DNA of 64,000 bases from an uncultured Clostridia bacterium (GTDB lineage Bacteria > Bacillota > Clostridia > Lachnospirales > Lachnospiraceae): the NCBI GenBank assembly GCA_947643415.1, contig CANRWA010000013.1, positions 1-64,000 of the forward strand. Reading direction: 5' to 3'. This document shows, piece after piece, positions 41,962 through 50,490 of this stretch (positions are counted from its first letter, which is position 1; every line of letters begins with the position of its first letter). The notes beneath the pieces are model-generated. The model was not told the DNA's origin, made no database searches, and saw nothing but the letters and a program-made list of their open reading frames with translations. Both the position numbers and the translations under genes were made by a program.

Positions 41962-43027
41962 AAAATAAACTCTCCTTTGCTATTTCTGTCAGATCCACTG
42001 CCCTGCAGGGACCCCGCATCTGCTTCCTGTCCTGAACTGCCTTATCTATATTTACTTTCTGGCAGTCATAATTACAATTCTTACAATTCCTACACAGAGA
42101 AAGATACGTGTATATTATAGTGTCCGAATGTGCAATGCGGAATTTCTTCCCAGGCTCATCCTCAGACTCATCTTCAATTTCCGCAAGGTCACAAGTCAGT
42201 TTCCTTGAGTACCATGCCACCATCCTGCTCAGATGTTCATGTTCTGAACCTTTCTTCGGCACATCCATACTTAATTCCCGTATCTTTCCCACTGTTTCCA
42301 TAATCTCTTCCTGTTCAGGAAGTGAAACCTCAGCATCCACCGGATACCTTTTATTAAAAATGAGACAGCCATAAGAACTGGAAAGACGGTACAGAGCAAA
42401 GACATCCCCATGCTTCCTAAAAAATCTCCATACCTTTGTCTTTTCCCAACCCCACCGCTGTCCCAGGGTTTCCAAAGTCAAAATGGCACCATACTTTCCA
42501 TACTGGACTGTCGGTGCCATAAAAGAAAACACATTGTTTGGATCTTCTGTTACCGTATGGCACCACAAATCCAACCATGCGTCCGCTTCGTCAAATATAT
42601 AATGTTCTTTTACCAATCTTTCCGTAATATTCCGTGGCATACATAAAAAGCCATATCCCTCTGTGATATATACTGTCCCTTTCATACAGGCTGCTCCGGA
42701 ACAATTCCGAACCCAGTCTGTAATCCGGTAAGTAAATTTCTTTGTATCCTGATCTAACTCATAGCGTACATATCCAAGCTGCTGCAATTTTTCCACTGTG
42801 TCCAGTGCCTTTTTCCGGCTCTTTGTTCCCAGAATGCTTTTCAGACCAACTACACCACCAGCCCACATCCCCGGAATCACAGTATTGGTATAGCCACAGT
42901 ACAGAGATGTCCCTTTCCGAAATGCCGCACGGGATGCAAGCCTTGCCCAGTCACCCAGTACCCCCTTGCCCTTCGGGACAATGTTACGGGGCAGCTTTAC
43001 CCACTCGTAGTGCCATGGACACTTCAT
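41948..43027 (-). CDS. Island protein with replication-initiator-like build (359 aa)
   Basis: Not firmly identified. It starts MKCPWHYEWVKLPR and carries helix-turn-helix-like stretches (SRKKALDTVEKLQQLGYVRYE and TLETLGQRWGWEKTKVWRFFRKHGD), as in primase/replication-initiator accessory proteins of plasmids and conjugative elements. A Cys cluster (CRNCKNCNYDC) near residue 318 could bind metal. The ATG at 43027 follows AGGAGGTG. It is the first large gene of the island after the tsf terminator, where regulatory or replication genes are usual. Confidence 0.6.
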   Translation of the reverse strand: MKCPWHYEWVKLPRNIVPKGKGVLGDWARLASRAAFRKGTSLYCGYTNTVIPGMWAGGVVGLKSILGTKSRKKALDTVEKLQQLGYVRYELDQDTKKFTYRITDWVRNCSGAACMKGTVYITEGYGFLCMPRNITERLVKEHYIFDEADAWLDLWCHTVTEDPNNVFSFMAPTVQYGKYGAILTLETLGQRWGWEKTKVWRFFRKHGDVFALYRLSSSYGCLIFNKRYPVDAEVSLPEQEEIMETVGKIRELSMDVPKKGSEHEHLSRMVAWYSRKLTCDLAEIEDESEDEPGKKFRIAHSDTIIYTYLSLCRNCKNCNYDCQKVNIDKAVQDRKQMRGPCRAVDLTEIAKESLFYEYE

Positions 43028-43158
43028 AAGGAACACCTCCTGTAAATTGACATAAAAATAAGGCAGTCCCTAAACGAAACTGCCCTGGCAAACAATATGC
43101 AATATCAAATTTTTACTGGCAACCCAATCAATGAATCTGCATCCACACCAACCAAGTA

Positions 43159-43335
43159 TCATTTGCTATTCATATTCATTTCAATACGTGTGCGAATCCA
43201 TTTGCCATCAATCATGACTTCCATACCCTCCCCACAATGCAGACCGCCATAATACTCTTCTAATCCAAAACGTATATCCATGCGTCCACTTTCTTCGTTA
43301 TAAATTAAACAACCTATTCTTTTTTCTGTAAACAC
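43159..43335 (-). CDS. DUF5348-like small protein, probably C-terminally shortened (58 aa)
   Basis: The GTG at 43335 has GAGGAGG 8 nt upstream. The protein contains ESGRMDIRFGLEEYYGGLHC and DGKWIRTRIEMN, the signature of DUF5348 proteins (small, Firmicutes, mobile elements; recalled from memory). Members usually continue with a Trp-Tyr-Leu segment; here the frame ends right after RIEMNMNSK, so the C-terminus looks lost. It is the rightmost coding sequence of the island. Confidence 0.6.
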   Translation of the reverse strand: MFTEKRIGCLIYNEESGRMDIRFGLEEYYGGLHCGEGMEVMIDGKWIRTRIEMNMNSK

Positions 43336-43453
43336 TACTATCGCCTCCTCAAAATAGATTAAAGTTATAAGATTGCTCTTTCATTTCCAGATTATCAGTT
43401 ACAAAAAGCGAAGTTTGCATCAAAATTCGCTTGCATTTGGGACCAAAACCAAG

Positions 43454-43483
43454 TCCCAATTCACAATCCCAAATCAGTCCCAA
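43454..43483. repeat. Three TCCCAA direct repeats
   Basis: TCCCAA at 43454, 43467 and 43478, in the gene-free stretch between the island and tsf, immediately before the TGATAA array. They are possible protein-binding sites. Confidence 0.4.
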
Positions 43484-43489
43484 AAACTG

Positions 43490-43525
43490 TGATAAAGTTT
43501 GATAATTTCTGATAAAATTTGATAA
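43490..43525. repeat. Four TGATAA repeats at exact 10-bp spacing
   Basis: TGATAA starts at 43490, 43500, 43510 and 43520, so all four copies face the same side of the helix. This is an iteron- or arm-site-like pattern at the edge of the conjugation island, just before the tsf terminator. It could bind a replication initiator, recombinase or repressor. The rest of 43336-43651 holds no gene. Confidence 0.6.
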
Positions 43526-43537
43526 GTGTGCTTACAT

Positions 43538-43581
43538 AAAAAAATCCCCATAAGCACTGTATCTATCAGTGTTTATGGGGT
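43538..43581 (-). terminator. Terminator of rpsB-tsf
   Basis: CCCCATAAGCACTG (43546-43559) pairs with CAGTGTTTATGGGG (43567-43580) with one G-U pair; the minus strand continues with ATTTTTTTAT. A strong hairpin about 70 bp past the tsf stop. Confidence 0.9.
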
Positions 43582-43651
43582 TAAATCCACTATTTTTCAG
43601 TAATTGCAGATTATTTCATCTGCTTTGCGAAGTTTCGCTCCTGATAAATTT

Positions 43652-44581
43652 TTATCCGAGCTGAGCTGCAACTTCAGCCGCAAAGTCTTCTTCTTTCTTC
43701 TCAAGTCCCTCACCTGTTTCGAAACGGATAAATGTCTTGACATTAATATTGGCACCCAGATTTTTTGCTGTCGTCTGGACATACTGACCTACAGACTGCT
43801 TGCCATCCTCTGCCTTTACAAATACCTGATCCAACAGACAGATTTCTTTCAGTTCTTTATTAATACGTCCCATTACCATACCATTGATGATCTTATCAGC
43901 GGCGTCTGGCTTCTCAGTCTTAGCCTGGGCAAAAAGAACCTCTTTCTCTTTCTCGATATAATCCTGGTCAACTTCATCACGGGAAGTATATTTAGGTGAT
44001 AAAGCAGCTACCTGCATGGCAACATCTTTCAGACAGGTTTTTACCTCATCGGAATCACTGTCTGTCTCAGCAGATACAAGAACACCAATCTTTCCTCCAG
44101 CATGGATATAAGATACGATCATTCCATCTGGCTGATCCAGTTTTTCAAAGCGACGAATGTTCATGTTTTCACCGATCTTTGCGATCATATTCTTCAGGTT
44201 TTCATCTACGGTCACAGAAGAATCCTCAATCCAAGGTTCTGCCATAAATGCGTCCAAATCTGCTGCAGTAGTATCAACTGCCTGTGCCGCTACGGAATTT
44301 ACAAGATTCTGGAACAATTCATTCTTTGCCACAAAGTCTGTCTCGGAATTCACTTCTACAATAGAAGCCTTCCTGCCATCTTCACTGACCTTTACTGCAA
44401 CCATACCTTCTGCTGCAATGCGCCCGGCTTTCTTCTCTGCCTTTGCCAGACCATTCTCACGAAGCCACTCTACTGCTTTCTCCATATCGCCGTCTGTGTT
44501 TGTAAGAGCTTTCTTACAGTCCATCATTCCGGCACCTGTCATCTCTCTTAACTCTTTTACCATTGATGCTGAAATAGCCAT
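43652..44581 (-). CDS. tsf: Elongation factor Ts (309 aa)
   Basis: Nucleotide exchange factor for EF-Tu. The N-terminal UBA-like domain (SMVKELREMTGAGMMDCKKAL) and TDFVAKNELF are classic EF-Ts signatures, and IRRFEKLDQPDGMIVSYIHAGGKIGVLV is the core domain. Length is normal. It lies 58 bp downstream of rpsB, the standard rpsB-tsf operon, and ends at the strong terminator at 43538-43581. Confidence 0.98.
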   Translation of the reverse strand: MAISASMVKELREMTGAGMMDCKKALTNTDGDMEKAVEWLRENGLAKAEKKAGRIAAEGMVAVKVSEDGRKASIVEVNSETDFVAKNELFQNLVNSVAAQAVDTTAADLDAFMAEPWIEDSSVTVDENLKNMIAKIGENMNIRRFEKLDQPDGMIVSYIHAGGKIGVLVSAETDSDSDEVKTCLKDVAMQVAALSPKYTSRDEVDQDYIEKEKEVLFAQAKTEKPDAADKIINGMVMGRINKELKEICLLDQVFVKAEDGKQSVGQYVQTTAKNLGANINVKTFIRFETGEGLEKKEEDFAAEVAAQLG

Positions 44582-44639
44582 TTCTTAATTCCTACCTTTC
44601 TATCATTAAACCTGCATAGAACTACATAAGCAGTTCTCT

Positions 44640-45380
44640 TTATTCCTCTGCCGTCTCCTCAGCAGCAGCTTCCTCTTCCGGCACATCTGCCATGGATTCA
44701 CCCTGATTCGCCTCAATCACGGCATCTGCCATCTTTGACACGATTAGTTTAACGGCACGGATCGCATCATCATTACCAGGAATAACATAATCCAACTCTT
44801 CCGGATCACAGTTTGTATCTACAATACCGATCAATGGAATGCCAAGAATATGAGCCTCCTGAATACAGATCCTCTCCTTTTTCGGATCTACTACAAAGAT
44901 CGCATCTGGGATATCTTTCATCTCTTTGATACCACCCAGGTTCTTCTCCAGCTTAGCCCATTCCTTCTTCAGGTTAATAACTTCCTTCTTTGGCAGGACA
45001 TCAAATGTGCCATCTTCTGACATTCTCTCAAGCTCTTTCAGTCTCTTAATACGTGTCTGGATGGTTCCAAAGTTGGTCAGCATACCGCCAAGCCATCTCT
45101 CGTTGACATAATACATCCCACAACGCTCTGCTTCTGCCTTAATGGAATCCTGTGCCTGTTTCTTCGTACCAACAAAAAGAACTTTACCACCCTCTGCGGC
45201 AATCTCCTTGATGGCATTGTATGCCTCATCTACTTTGCCAACAGATTTTTGAAGATCAATGATGTAAATGCCATTTCTCTCTGTGTAGATGTACTCTGCC
45301 ATTTTAGGGTTCCATCTTCTTGTCTGATGTCCAAAATGAACACCTGCTTCCAGTAACTGTTTCATTGAAATAACACTCAT
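44640..45380 (-). CDS. rpsB: 30S ribosomal protein S2 (246 aa)
   Basis: S2 family: [20 protein letters not shown] near the N-terminus, then [28 protein letters not shown] and [25 protein letters not shown]. The C-terminal tail is acidic ([12 protein letters not shown]). The start at 45380 follows GGAGGT; the frame is open further upstream but is not S2. It is driven by a promoter at 45523-45551 with a leader of about 135 nt. Confidence 0.98.
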   Translation of the reverse strand: MSVISMKQLLEAGVHFGHQTRRWNPKMAEYIYTERNGIYIIDLQKSVGKVDEAYNAIKEIAAEGGKVLFVGTKKQAQDSIKAEAERCGMYYVNERWLGGMLTNFGTIQTRIKRLKELERMSEDGTFDVLPKKEVINLKKEWAKLEKNLGGIKEMKDIPDAIFVVDPKKERICIQEAHILGIPLIGIVDTNCDPEELDYVIPGNDDAIRAVKLIVSKMADAVIEANQGESMADVPEEEAAAEETAEE

Positions 45381-45522
45381 TATTTCATACCTCCATATGG
45401 TTTTTTCTTCCACCGGTCTCATATCTCTGCCACAATCATTCCTATCAGGTATCAGGATTTCCTGAAATATAAAATGACCACCATGACAAAGATCAATCGG
45501 TGTGATTTTTCCAATCCGATTT

Positions 45523-45551
45523 ATTTTACCACAATGGCCATAAAATTGCAA
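45523..45551 (-). promoter_or_regulatory. rpsB promoter
   Basis: TTGCAA (45546-45551), 17-bp spacer, TAAAAT (45523-45528) on the minus strand. The -35 lies inside the hairpin that ends the fla/che operon. The leader begins with an AATCGG/CCGATT stem that could serve S2 autoregulation, which is unproven here. Confidence 0.65.
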
Positions 45552-45566
45552 GAACTTTAATCTTGC
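45546..45566 (-). terminator. Weak hairpin at the end of the fla/che operon
   Basis: GCAAGA-ttaaagt-TCTTGC followed by AATTTTAT on the minus strand. It overlaps the stop codon of the MltG-like gene and the rpsB -35 box. Being weak, it may allow read-through into rpsB. Confidence 0.4.
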
Positions 45567-46087
45567 CCCGTAATTATTTTTGCTATATCACGATAAGATG
45601 CCTCTTTGGGAATTCGATATGTTCCCTCTTTGATCTTCATTGAATACCCATTCTTTTCCAGGTATTTATCAAATTTTTCATCATCCTCGATGATTCCCGC
45701 TTCTTTCATCTCCCGTGCCACAGTACTTGAAAGAACTCCACTGCGTACTTTAAACTTTATTGCATCTGGTACAGGCGTTGATTTCTCAGTTCCAGTCACA
45801 CCAGCGCCACTGCTGCTGACCTTATCCTTATTTCCTGGTTTCCGGGTGGCTGGAGGCTGTGTTCCTTTCTGGGTTGCCAGCGGCGGTTCCGTTTCTTCTG
45901 GTGTCTGGGTCTCTTCTGGAAATGCATCCGGGGGCTGTGTTCCTTCCGGAAATACCATTCCCAATTCCTTTGCCTGATCCACCACACTTTTCTCACCAGA
46001 TTTTTCTGAACGATAGCTGATGCACAAAATAAGGGCAGTTAGAATGATTCCTGTTCCCAGGCCGCGTAGAAAAAATTTTAATTTCAT
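45557..46087 (-). CDS. MltG/YceG-like membrane protein lacking the catalytic domain (176 aa)
   Basis: One N-terminal membrane helix ([17 protein letters not shown]), a Pro/Thr/Glu-rich linker (about 50-105), and a C-terminal ~65-residue domain ([23 protein letters not shown] ... [23 protein letters not shown]) like the LysM-like subdomain that opens MltG-type endolytic transglycosylases. The catalytic part of MltG is absent, so a wall-binding or regulatory role is more likely than lysis. Its start overlaps the stop of the SwrB-like gene (ATGA). Last gene of the fla/che operon. Confidence 0.75.
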   Translation of the reverse strand: MKLKFFLRGLGTGIILTALILCISYRSEKSGEKSVVDQAKELGMVFPEGTQPPDAFPEETQTPEETEPPLATQKGTQPPATRKPGNKDKVSSSGAGVTGTEKSTPVPDAIKFKVRSGVLSSTVAREMKEAGIIEDDEKFDKYLEKNGYSMKIKEGTYRIPKEASYRDIAKIITGQD

Positions 46088-46878
46088 CTTCCCCTGCCTC
46101 CATATAGTGTGATTACCAGTTTCACTTCCCCCTGTCCGATATTCAGTGCCTTCGAGATCTCCATCACTGATTTACCTTCTTTATACATTTTCTGAATCAG
46201 TGCATTGACATCCATTGACCTGCCATCCGGCATTGCTTTCTTTGTCTGCCGTGGCTTTTCTGCCGCTTTCTTTTGAACTGCTTTTCCAGGCACACCCTGG
46301 GCCGGAACTGGTTTTGCCAGAACCTGCCGTTCCGGTGTTTTCGGCAAAGGAGGCTTCTGTACTGGAGAATCCTGCGAAGAAAGAGATTGTACAAAAGGTT
46401 TCTGGGCCGGAACTTTCTGTACTGGAGCAGTCTGCCTAAAATGTTCCTGCACTGGCTGTTCTTTTCTGATATCCTGGCCAGCCGGATTTCTTTCTTCTCT
46501 TACAACAGATTCTGAAAGAATCTTCTTTATCTCTTTTTCTTTCTCATTCAGCATATTGTACATAAATACAACTTCCTGATGATTGTTTTCTATCTTTTCC
46601 AATAATGGCCTGGAAAACTCATCAATCGCGATAATCTTATCATTGCACAGGTGATTTAATTCATCTGTCGTCCTGTCCACCAGATCCATCTGCTGCTCCT
46701 CCAGAAGCTTAGTCACACGGTTCCGTATCATCTGCTCTTCTTTCTCTGTCCATACGGCAGAAGATGATTGGGAATCCTGATATTCTCCTCCTGATGAATC
46801 ACTGCCACGGGCAATAAAATAGCTGGCACACAGACAGGCAAAACCTGTCATCAATAATATAACTTCCCAAACTGTCAT
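46084..46878 (-). CDS. SwrB/DUF6115-like membrane coiled-coil protein (264 aa)
   Basis: N-terminal membrane helix (TVWEVILLMTGFACLCASYF), a coiled coil (about 45-125), a Pro/Gln/Lys-rich linker with PVQK/PAQK units and a C-terminal helix-turn-helix-like end (VNALIQKMYKEGKSVMEISKALNIGQGEVKLVI). Position (after sigma-D, before rpsB) and build match SwrB/YlxL of Bacillus, which promotes activation of the flagellar export apparatus. The name is by analogy. Confidence 0.7.
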   Translation of the reverse strand: MTVWEVILLMTGFACLCASYFIARGSDSSGGEYQDSQSSSAVWTEKEEQMIRNRVTKLLEEQQMDLVDRTTDELNHLCNDKIIAIDEFSRPLLEKIENNHQEVVFMYNMLNEKEKEIKKILSESVVREERNPAGQDIRKEQPVQEHFRQTAPVQKVPAQKPFVQSLSSQDSPVQKPPLPKTPERQVLAKPVPAQGVPGKAVQKKAAEKPRQTKKAMPDGRSMDVNALIQKMYKEGKSVMEISKALNIGQGEVKLVITLYGGRGR

Positions 46879-46902
46879 GATTTTCCTCCCTGTACCATCT
46901 CC

Positions 46903-47208
46903 TCACACCATAATATCAAAACTGCTGTCTGATCTTGGTGCCATAGGTGCCTCTTTTTCCTGTTTTTTCTTCTTCTTAGAATTCCGTGACCTTGCACCTG
47001 CACCACCAGAGGAACCATCCATATCATATTCCTCTGTCTCACTTTTCTGTGCCTCCACAGTCTGTGTAGCCTCCTGTCTTGTCAGATTCTGAAACTGGAC
47101 TGCATGCTGATCCATGGCATGCTGCAGTTGGCTGTCCTCCCGTCCCTGCAGGTCTGCCGCTTCAGCAGTACGTGGCAGCATGGTCGTAATATCAATTGAG
47201 TTGATCAT
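46903..47208 (-). CDS. Hypothetical flagellar-operon protein (101 aa)
   Basis: Short, polar, mostly disordered: an N-terminal helix (INSIDITTMLPRTAEAADLQ) and Gln-rich middle, then a basic KKKKKQEKE stretch. GAAGGGGGG lies 12 nt before the ATG. It is embedded between fapA and the SwrB-like gene with short gaps, so it is expressed with the flagellar genes. No family recognised. Confidence 0.65.
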   Translation of the reverse strand: MINSIDITTMLPRTAEAADLQGREDSQLQHAMDQHAVQFQNLTRQEATQTVEAQKSETEEYDMDGSSGGAGARSRNSKKKKKQEKEAPMAPRSDSSFDIMV

Positions 47209-47232
47209 TCCTGTAGCCCCCCTTCTATGATG

Positions 47233-48831
47233 CTATAATCCGATTGAACGGACATCGGCACCTTCACGCACATATTTACAATGCGATTCTTTTTCTCGTA
47301 TGTTACGCACTGCATCTTTGATGGTAAGCTTCACGCCGCCGTATACGATCCCTTCCGCACGCACACTGGCACTTTTGTGTTTCTGGATCCGGGTGAGGAT
47401 ATTTTCCCTCTCATAACGCATCTCACGAATCTTTTTAACAAGTTCTGGTTTTCTTACACTTGCCCCCCGGATAAAATTCATTTGCTCTTCTGGTACTTCC
47501 TCTTTCATCTGAATCTTAGCCCGGACTAGTTCTGCTATCTGTTCAATCTTATTTAGTTCTTTCTCCAGTTCTTCGATTTCTTCTTTCATGGAATTAGTCT
47601 TCTTGATAAGGTCAACATCAGAAATGATCTCTATATTTGTGGCAGCTCCCATAGTAGAACCAAGTGTCGTTGCGTGAATAGAACCATATGTCCTCATCCG
47701 GCCACCATTGATCAATCCCTTTTTACCGAGTACATCTATATTCTCCCGGCATTCCACCTCACTGTGCAGGATAGCATCTGCCTTCAATACTCCATTACAC
47801 TTTACTTTGCTGTTTTCCAGGAACTTGGCCGTAATATTTCCCTCTGCCTGAAGTTCACCACGGTCCATTCCCTGCATGCCACGTTTGAGGACGATATTGC
47901 CCCCAGCGATCAAAGTAGCTCCTTCCACTACACCATTTACAACGATATCACCTTCCGCTTCTATGCGGAATCCTGTATTGACATTACCTGTTACCTGCAC
48001 TGTCCCTTTATAGATGATATCCCCGGTGGAAGAATCCACATTGGCTGGCACCTGGTATATATCTGATACAAGAACCATATCATCCACCAGCGTTACATGT
48101 CCGGATACTTTGGAATAGATCTTACATCGGTCTTTTGACAATTCTATATTCCGTCCGAAACGGAGCATACGGTTTTTTACTTTTTTGGGTGGGATTGGCT
48201 TCCCATTCACAGCAATCCCAGGACGTCCTCTGTCCACAGGAGTAAGTTCAGCCAGTTTATCTCCCTCATTTACGATCTTAATATTGCCCAACTGATGAAA
48301 ATCTACACTGCCATCCTCATTCAGTTTGGGCTTTGCTGTGGCGTTTACATCAAAAAAATACCGGATCCTGGCATCGCGTCCATGTACAGGCAGAGTCGCC
48401 TCGGCGATGATATAATCCCGGCAATACTCATGGTTGCTGAGAAAATGCTGGATTGCCTTCTTCTTTATTCCATGCTTCACTCCTGCCAGTTTCAGTGTGC
48501 TGACAATATCATTTTCTGTCAGCATTGCCCCACCATTCATAGGCGGATAGAACCTTGCCAATGCACGTATTCCCTCATTCACTATCGTAACAGTACACTT
48601 CTCACTTTCCGGGATGAGTTCACCACTGCCCAGAAGCAGTGGTTTGTCAAACTTATTCTCTCTCAAATAAGAATCCAAAGCAACGATGTCATATTCATGA
48701 AAAGAAATAAGATCCAAATATCGGTTGACATCTTCTGTCGCAACCATCTCACCATCCACCCCTGGCGGGTGTATCTGCAGAAAGACGTTACCTTTCTCAT
48801 TGACTACTTCAAAATAGCCATTTTCAGCCAT
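47233..48831 (-). CDS. fapA: FapA (DUF342) family protein (532 aa)
   Basis: DUF342/FapA: the N-terminal part ends in PVDRGRPGIAVNGKPIPPKKVK, followed by a long beta-helix of Gly/Val/Ile-rich repeats (GDIVVNGVVEGATLIAGGNI, GELQAEGNITAKFLENSKV, LINGGRMRTYGSIHATTLG) and a C-terminal coiled coil (EEIEELEKELNKIEQIAELV). It is common in clostridial fla operons; a polymer or scaffold role at the cell surface or in assembly is assumed. AAGGAGA precedes the ATG. It directly follows the sigma-D gene. Confidence 0.9.
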   Translation of the reverse strand: MAENGYFEVVNEKGNVFLQIHPPGVDGEMVATEDVNRYLDLISFHEYDIVALDSYLRENKFDKPLLLGSGELIPESEKCTVTIVNEGIRALARFYPPMNGGAMLTENDIVSTLKLAGVKHGIKKKAIQHFLSNHEYCRDYIIAEATLPVHGRDARIRYFFDVNATAKPKLNEDGSVDFHQLGNIKIVNEGDKLAELTPVDRGRPGIAVNGKPIPPKKVKNRMLRFGRNIELSKDRCKIYSKVSGHVTLVDDMVLVSDIYQVPANVDSSTGDIIYKGTVQVTGNVNTGFRIEAEGDIVVNGVVEGATLIAGGNIVLKRGMQGMDRGELQAEGNITAKFLENSKVKCNGVLKADAILHSEVECRENIDVLGKKGLINGGRMRTYGSIHATTLGSTMGAATNIEIISDVDLIKKTNSMKEEIEELEKELNKIEQIAELVRAKIQMKEEVPEEQMNFIRGASVRKPELVKKIREMRYERENILTRIQKHKSASVRAEGIVYGGVKLTIKDAVRNIREKESHCKYVREGADVRSIGL

Positions 48832-48854
48832 AATACGTTCTCCTTCCTGCCCTG

Positions 48855-49619
48855 TCAGAACAAGTTCAGCAGATCCACAGAGTCTCCCAGCCGATCCTTG
48901 ATCTTCTGCAGTGCCTTTGTATGCAGCTGCGACACACGGGATTCTGAAACACTAAGAATCTGGCTGATCTCCTTCAATGTAAGTTCCTCATAATAATAAA
49001 GGGTAATCACTTTCTGTTCATTTTCTGTCAGTTTCTGCAACGCCTCTACCAGCATCTCTTTCAATTCCTGTTTCTGAATGGCATTCTCCGGCTGCTCGAA
49101 CTGTGAATTCAGGCTTTCCATCCGCCCCTCACTGCCCTGCTCAAGATAATCGTCCAAAGATATCATATTGGTAAACTCTGCCTCAGAACGCCATCCCTCA
49201 TATTCATCACGGCTGATTCCCAGTTCTCCGGCTATCTCATCCTCTGATGCTGGTCTGCCATATGCTGCCTCCAACTTGGCAACGGCTGCTTCCATTCTTT
49301 TCTGTTTCTGCCTGAGCGTACGTGGTATCCAGTCCATCTTACGGATCTGATCCAAAATAGAACCACGGATACGGAGGCTGGCGTATGTCTCAAATTTCAC
49401 ATTTTTATCTGCATCGTATTTATCTATGGCATCAATCAGTCCGAAAATGCCATAGCCAACCAGATCATCATATTCAACTGTATATCCCAGATACATGCTA
49501 AGCCTTCCCGCCACCAGATTGACCACATTAGCATACTCCAGGATCAACTGCTCACGAAGTTCCGGTAATTTAGTTTTTTGATACCGCTCCCACAGTTTCT
49601 TTCTCTCTGCTTCCTTCAT
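48855..49619 (-). CDS. fliA: Flagellar sigma factor FliA/SigD (254 aa)
   Basis: FliA/WhiG sigma-28 factor directing late flagellar and chemotaxis genes. Region 2: EYDDLVGYGIFGLIDAIDKYD and FETYASLRIRGSILDQIRKMDWIPR (the last is a FliA/WhiG hallmark). Region 3: RPASEDEIAGELGISRDEY. Region 4: LTLKEISQILSVSESRVSQLHTKALQK. Length is standard. As in Bacillus it lies near the end of the fla/che operon, after cheD, so its amount depends on transcription reaching the operon end. Confidence 0.95.
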   Translation of the reverse strand: MKEAERKKLWERYQKTKLPELREQLILEYANVVNLVAGRLSMYLGYTVEYDDLVGYGIFGLIDAIDKYDADKNVKFETYASLRIRGSILDQIRKMDWIPRTLRQKQKRMEAAVAKLEAAYGRPASEDEIAGELGISRDEYEGWRSEAEFTNMISLDDYLEQGSEGRMESLNSQFEQPENAIQKQELKEMLVEALQKLTENEQKVITLYYYEELTLKEISQILSVSESRVSQLHTKALQKIKDRLGDSVDLLNLF

Positions 49620-49646
49620 AGGCTAATTGATCCCCCTATACTATAC

Positions 49647-49979
49647 TTATTCTTCGGGTTGTTCTTCTTCTGACATAAATTGGTTTCTTCTTCTCTTCTC
49701 CGCTTCCTTCGCTTCTTTTTCCTCTCTCTCCAGTTGCTCCTGACGCAGCCTTTCCTCTTCCTCCAAACGTTTGCGCTCTGCCTCAACCATCGCCTGATGT
49801 TCAGCCTGAACCTTGCCAACGATCTGCGCTGCTATCTGGCCTACTATATAAAATACAATAAGAACGATGATCAGTGCAATGAGACTGGTCATGACCGGCC
49901 ATCCCTGCACAACGCTCAGAATACAACACACCAGACCAGCAAGAAGCATTACCATTGCTGGAATATATCGATATTTCAT
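49647..49979 (-). CDS. Small membrane protein with charged coiled-coil tail (110 aa)
   Basis: Two membrane segments (MVMLLAGLVCCILSVVQG and MTSLIALIIVLIVFYIVGQ) then a Glu/Arg/Lys-rich single helix (VEAERKRLEEEERLRQEQLEREEKE). The start at 49979 has GAGGTG upstream; an in-frame ATG at 50000 is less well placed. It occupies the interval between cheD and fliA, which is empty in Bacillus. Function unknown. Confidence 0.7.
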   Translation of the reverse strand: MKYRYIPAMVMLLAGLVCCILSVVQGWPVMTSLIALIIVLIVFYIVGQIAAQIVGKVQAEHQAMVEAERKRLEEEERLRQEQLEREEKEAKEAEKRRRNQFMSEEEQPEE

Positions 49980-50004
49980 ATTTGATACACCTCGTCCCAT
50001 TCAT

Positions 50005-50490
50005 TTAGATATAATACTGGTTCAATCCAACCGCTTTGACCAAAAGCATCCCTGTCTCTGGATCAAACTTAATGGTCCTGCTAAATGTCTTTCCCACATC
50101 TTCAGCAATGATAGGAATGCGCAATTTCGCCAGCTGTTTCACCGCTGCCACATAATTCTGCGCTCCAACATTCAAAAACTCATTGGTTGAATCCTTAGAA
50201 AACATCTTCGCCCCGCCTGCCACCTTCGCCACAAGGTTCTCAGGGTTTACCGATTCCCTCATCAGTTCATCATACATATCAGACAGACAGGTATCAACAA
50301 ATTTCATACGGTTTGAATTATTGGTAATGGATTTGCTGTCCGGCAGCATTACATGTGCCAGGCCACAGATCTTCGTCGATGCATCATAGAGGATAACCCC
50401 CAGGCAGGAGCCAAGACCAAGGGTCAATATCTTCTGTGGGGCATGGCAGATCTTATAATCTGCCATGCCCACACGGATCGCATCATTCAT
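50005..50490 (-). CDS. cheD: Chemoreceptor glutamine deamidase CheD (161 aa)
   Basis: CheD converts Gln to Glu on methyl-accepting receptors and tunes CheA activity. TLGLGSCLGVILYD carries the catalytic Cys, GLAHVMLP the catalytic His, and VAKVAGGAKMF a conserved box with the Thr/Ser nearby. Length is normal. It overlaps cheW by 4 bp. cheC, which pairs with cheD in Bacillus, is not present between cheW and cheD. Confidence 0.95.
   Translation of the reverse strand: MNDAIRVGMADYKICHAPQKILTLGLGSCLGVILYDASTKICGLAHVMLPDSKSITNNSNRMKFVDTCLSDMYDELMRESVNPENLVAKVAGGAKMFSKDSTNEFLNVGAQNYVAAVKQLAKLRIPIIAEDVGKTFSRTIKFDPETGMLLVKAVGLNQYYI

Noticed and set aside
43454-43525. CRISPR array
   Set aside because: Repeat units are 6 bp with 10-13 bp periods, far too short for CRISPR repeats and spacers, and no cas genes are present.
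45381-45551. N-terminal extension of RpsB from the open frame upstream
   Set aside because: The S2 family begins at [10 protein letters not shown] with a good GGAGGT; the upstream codons contain the promoter and leader and are not S2-like.
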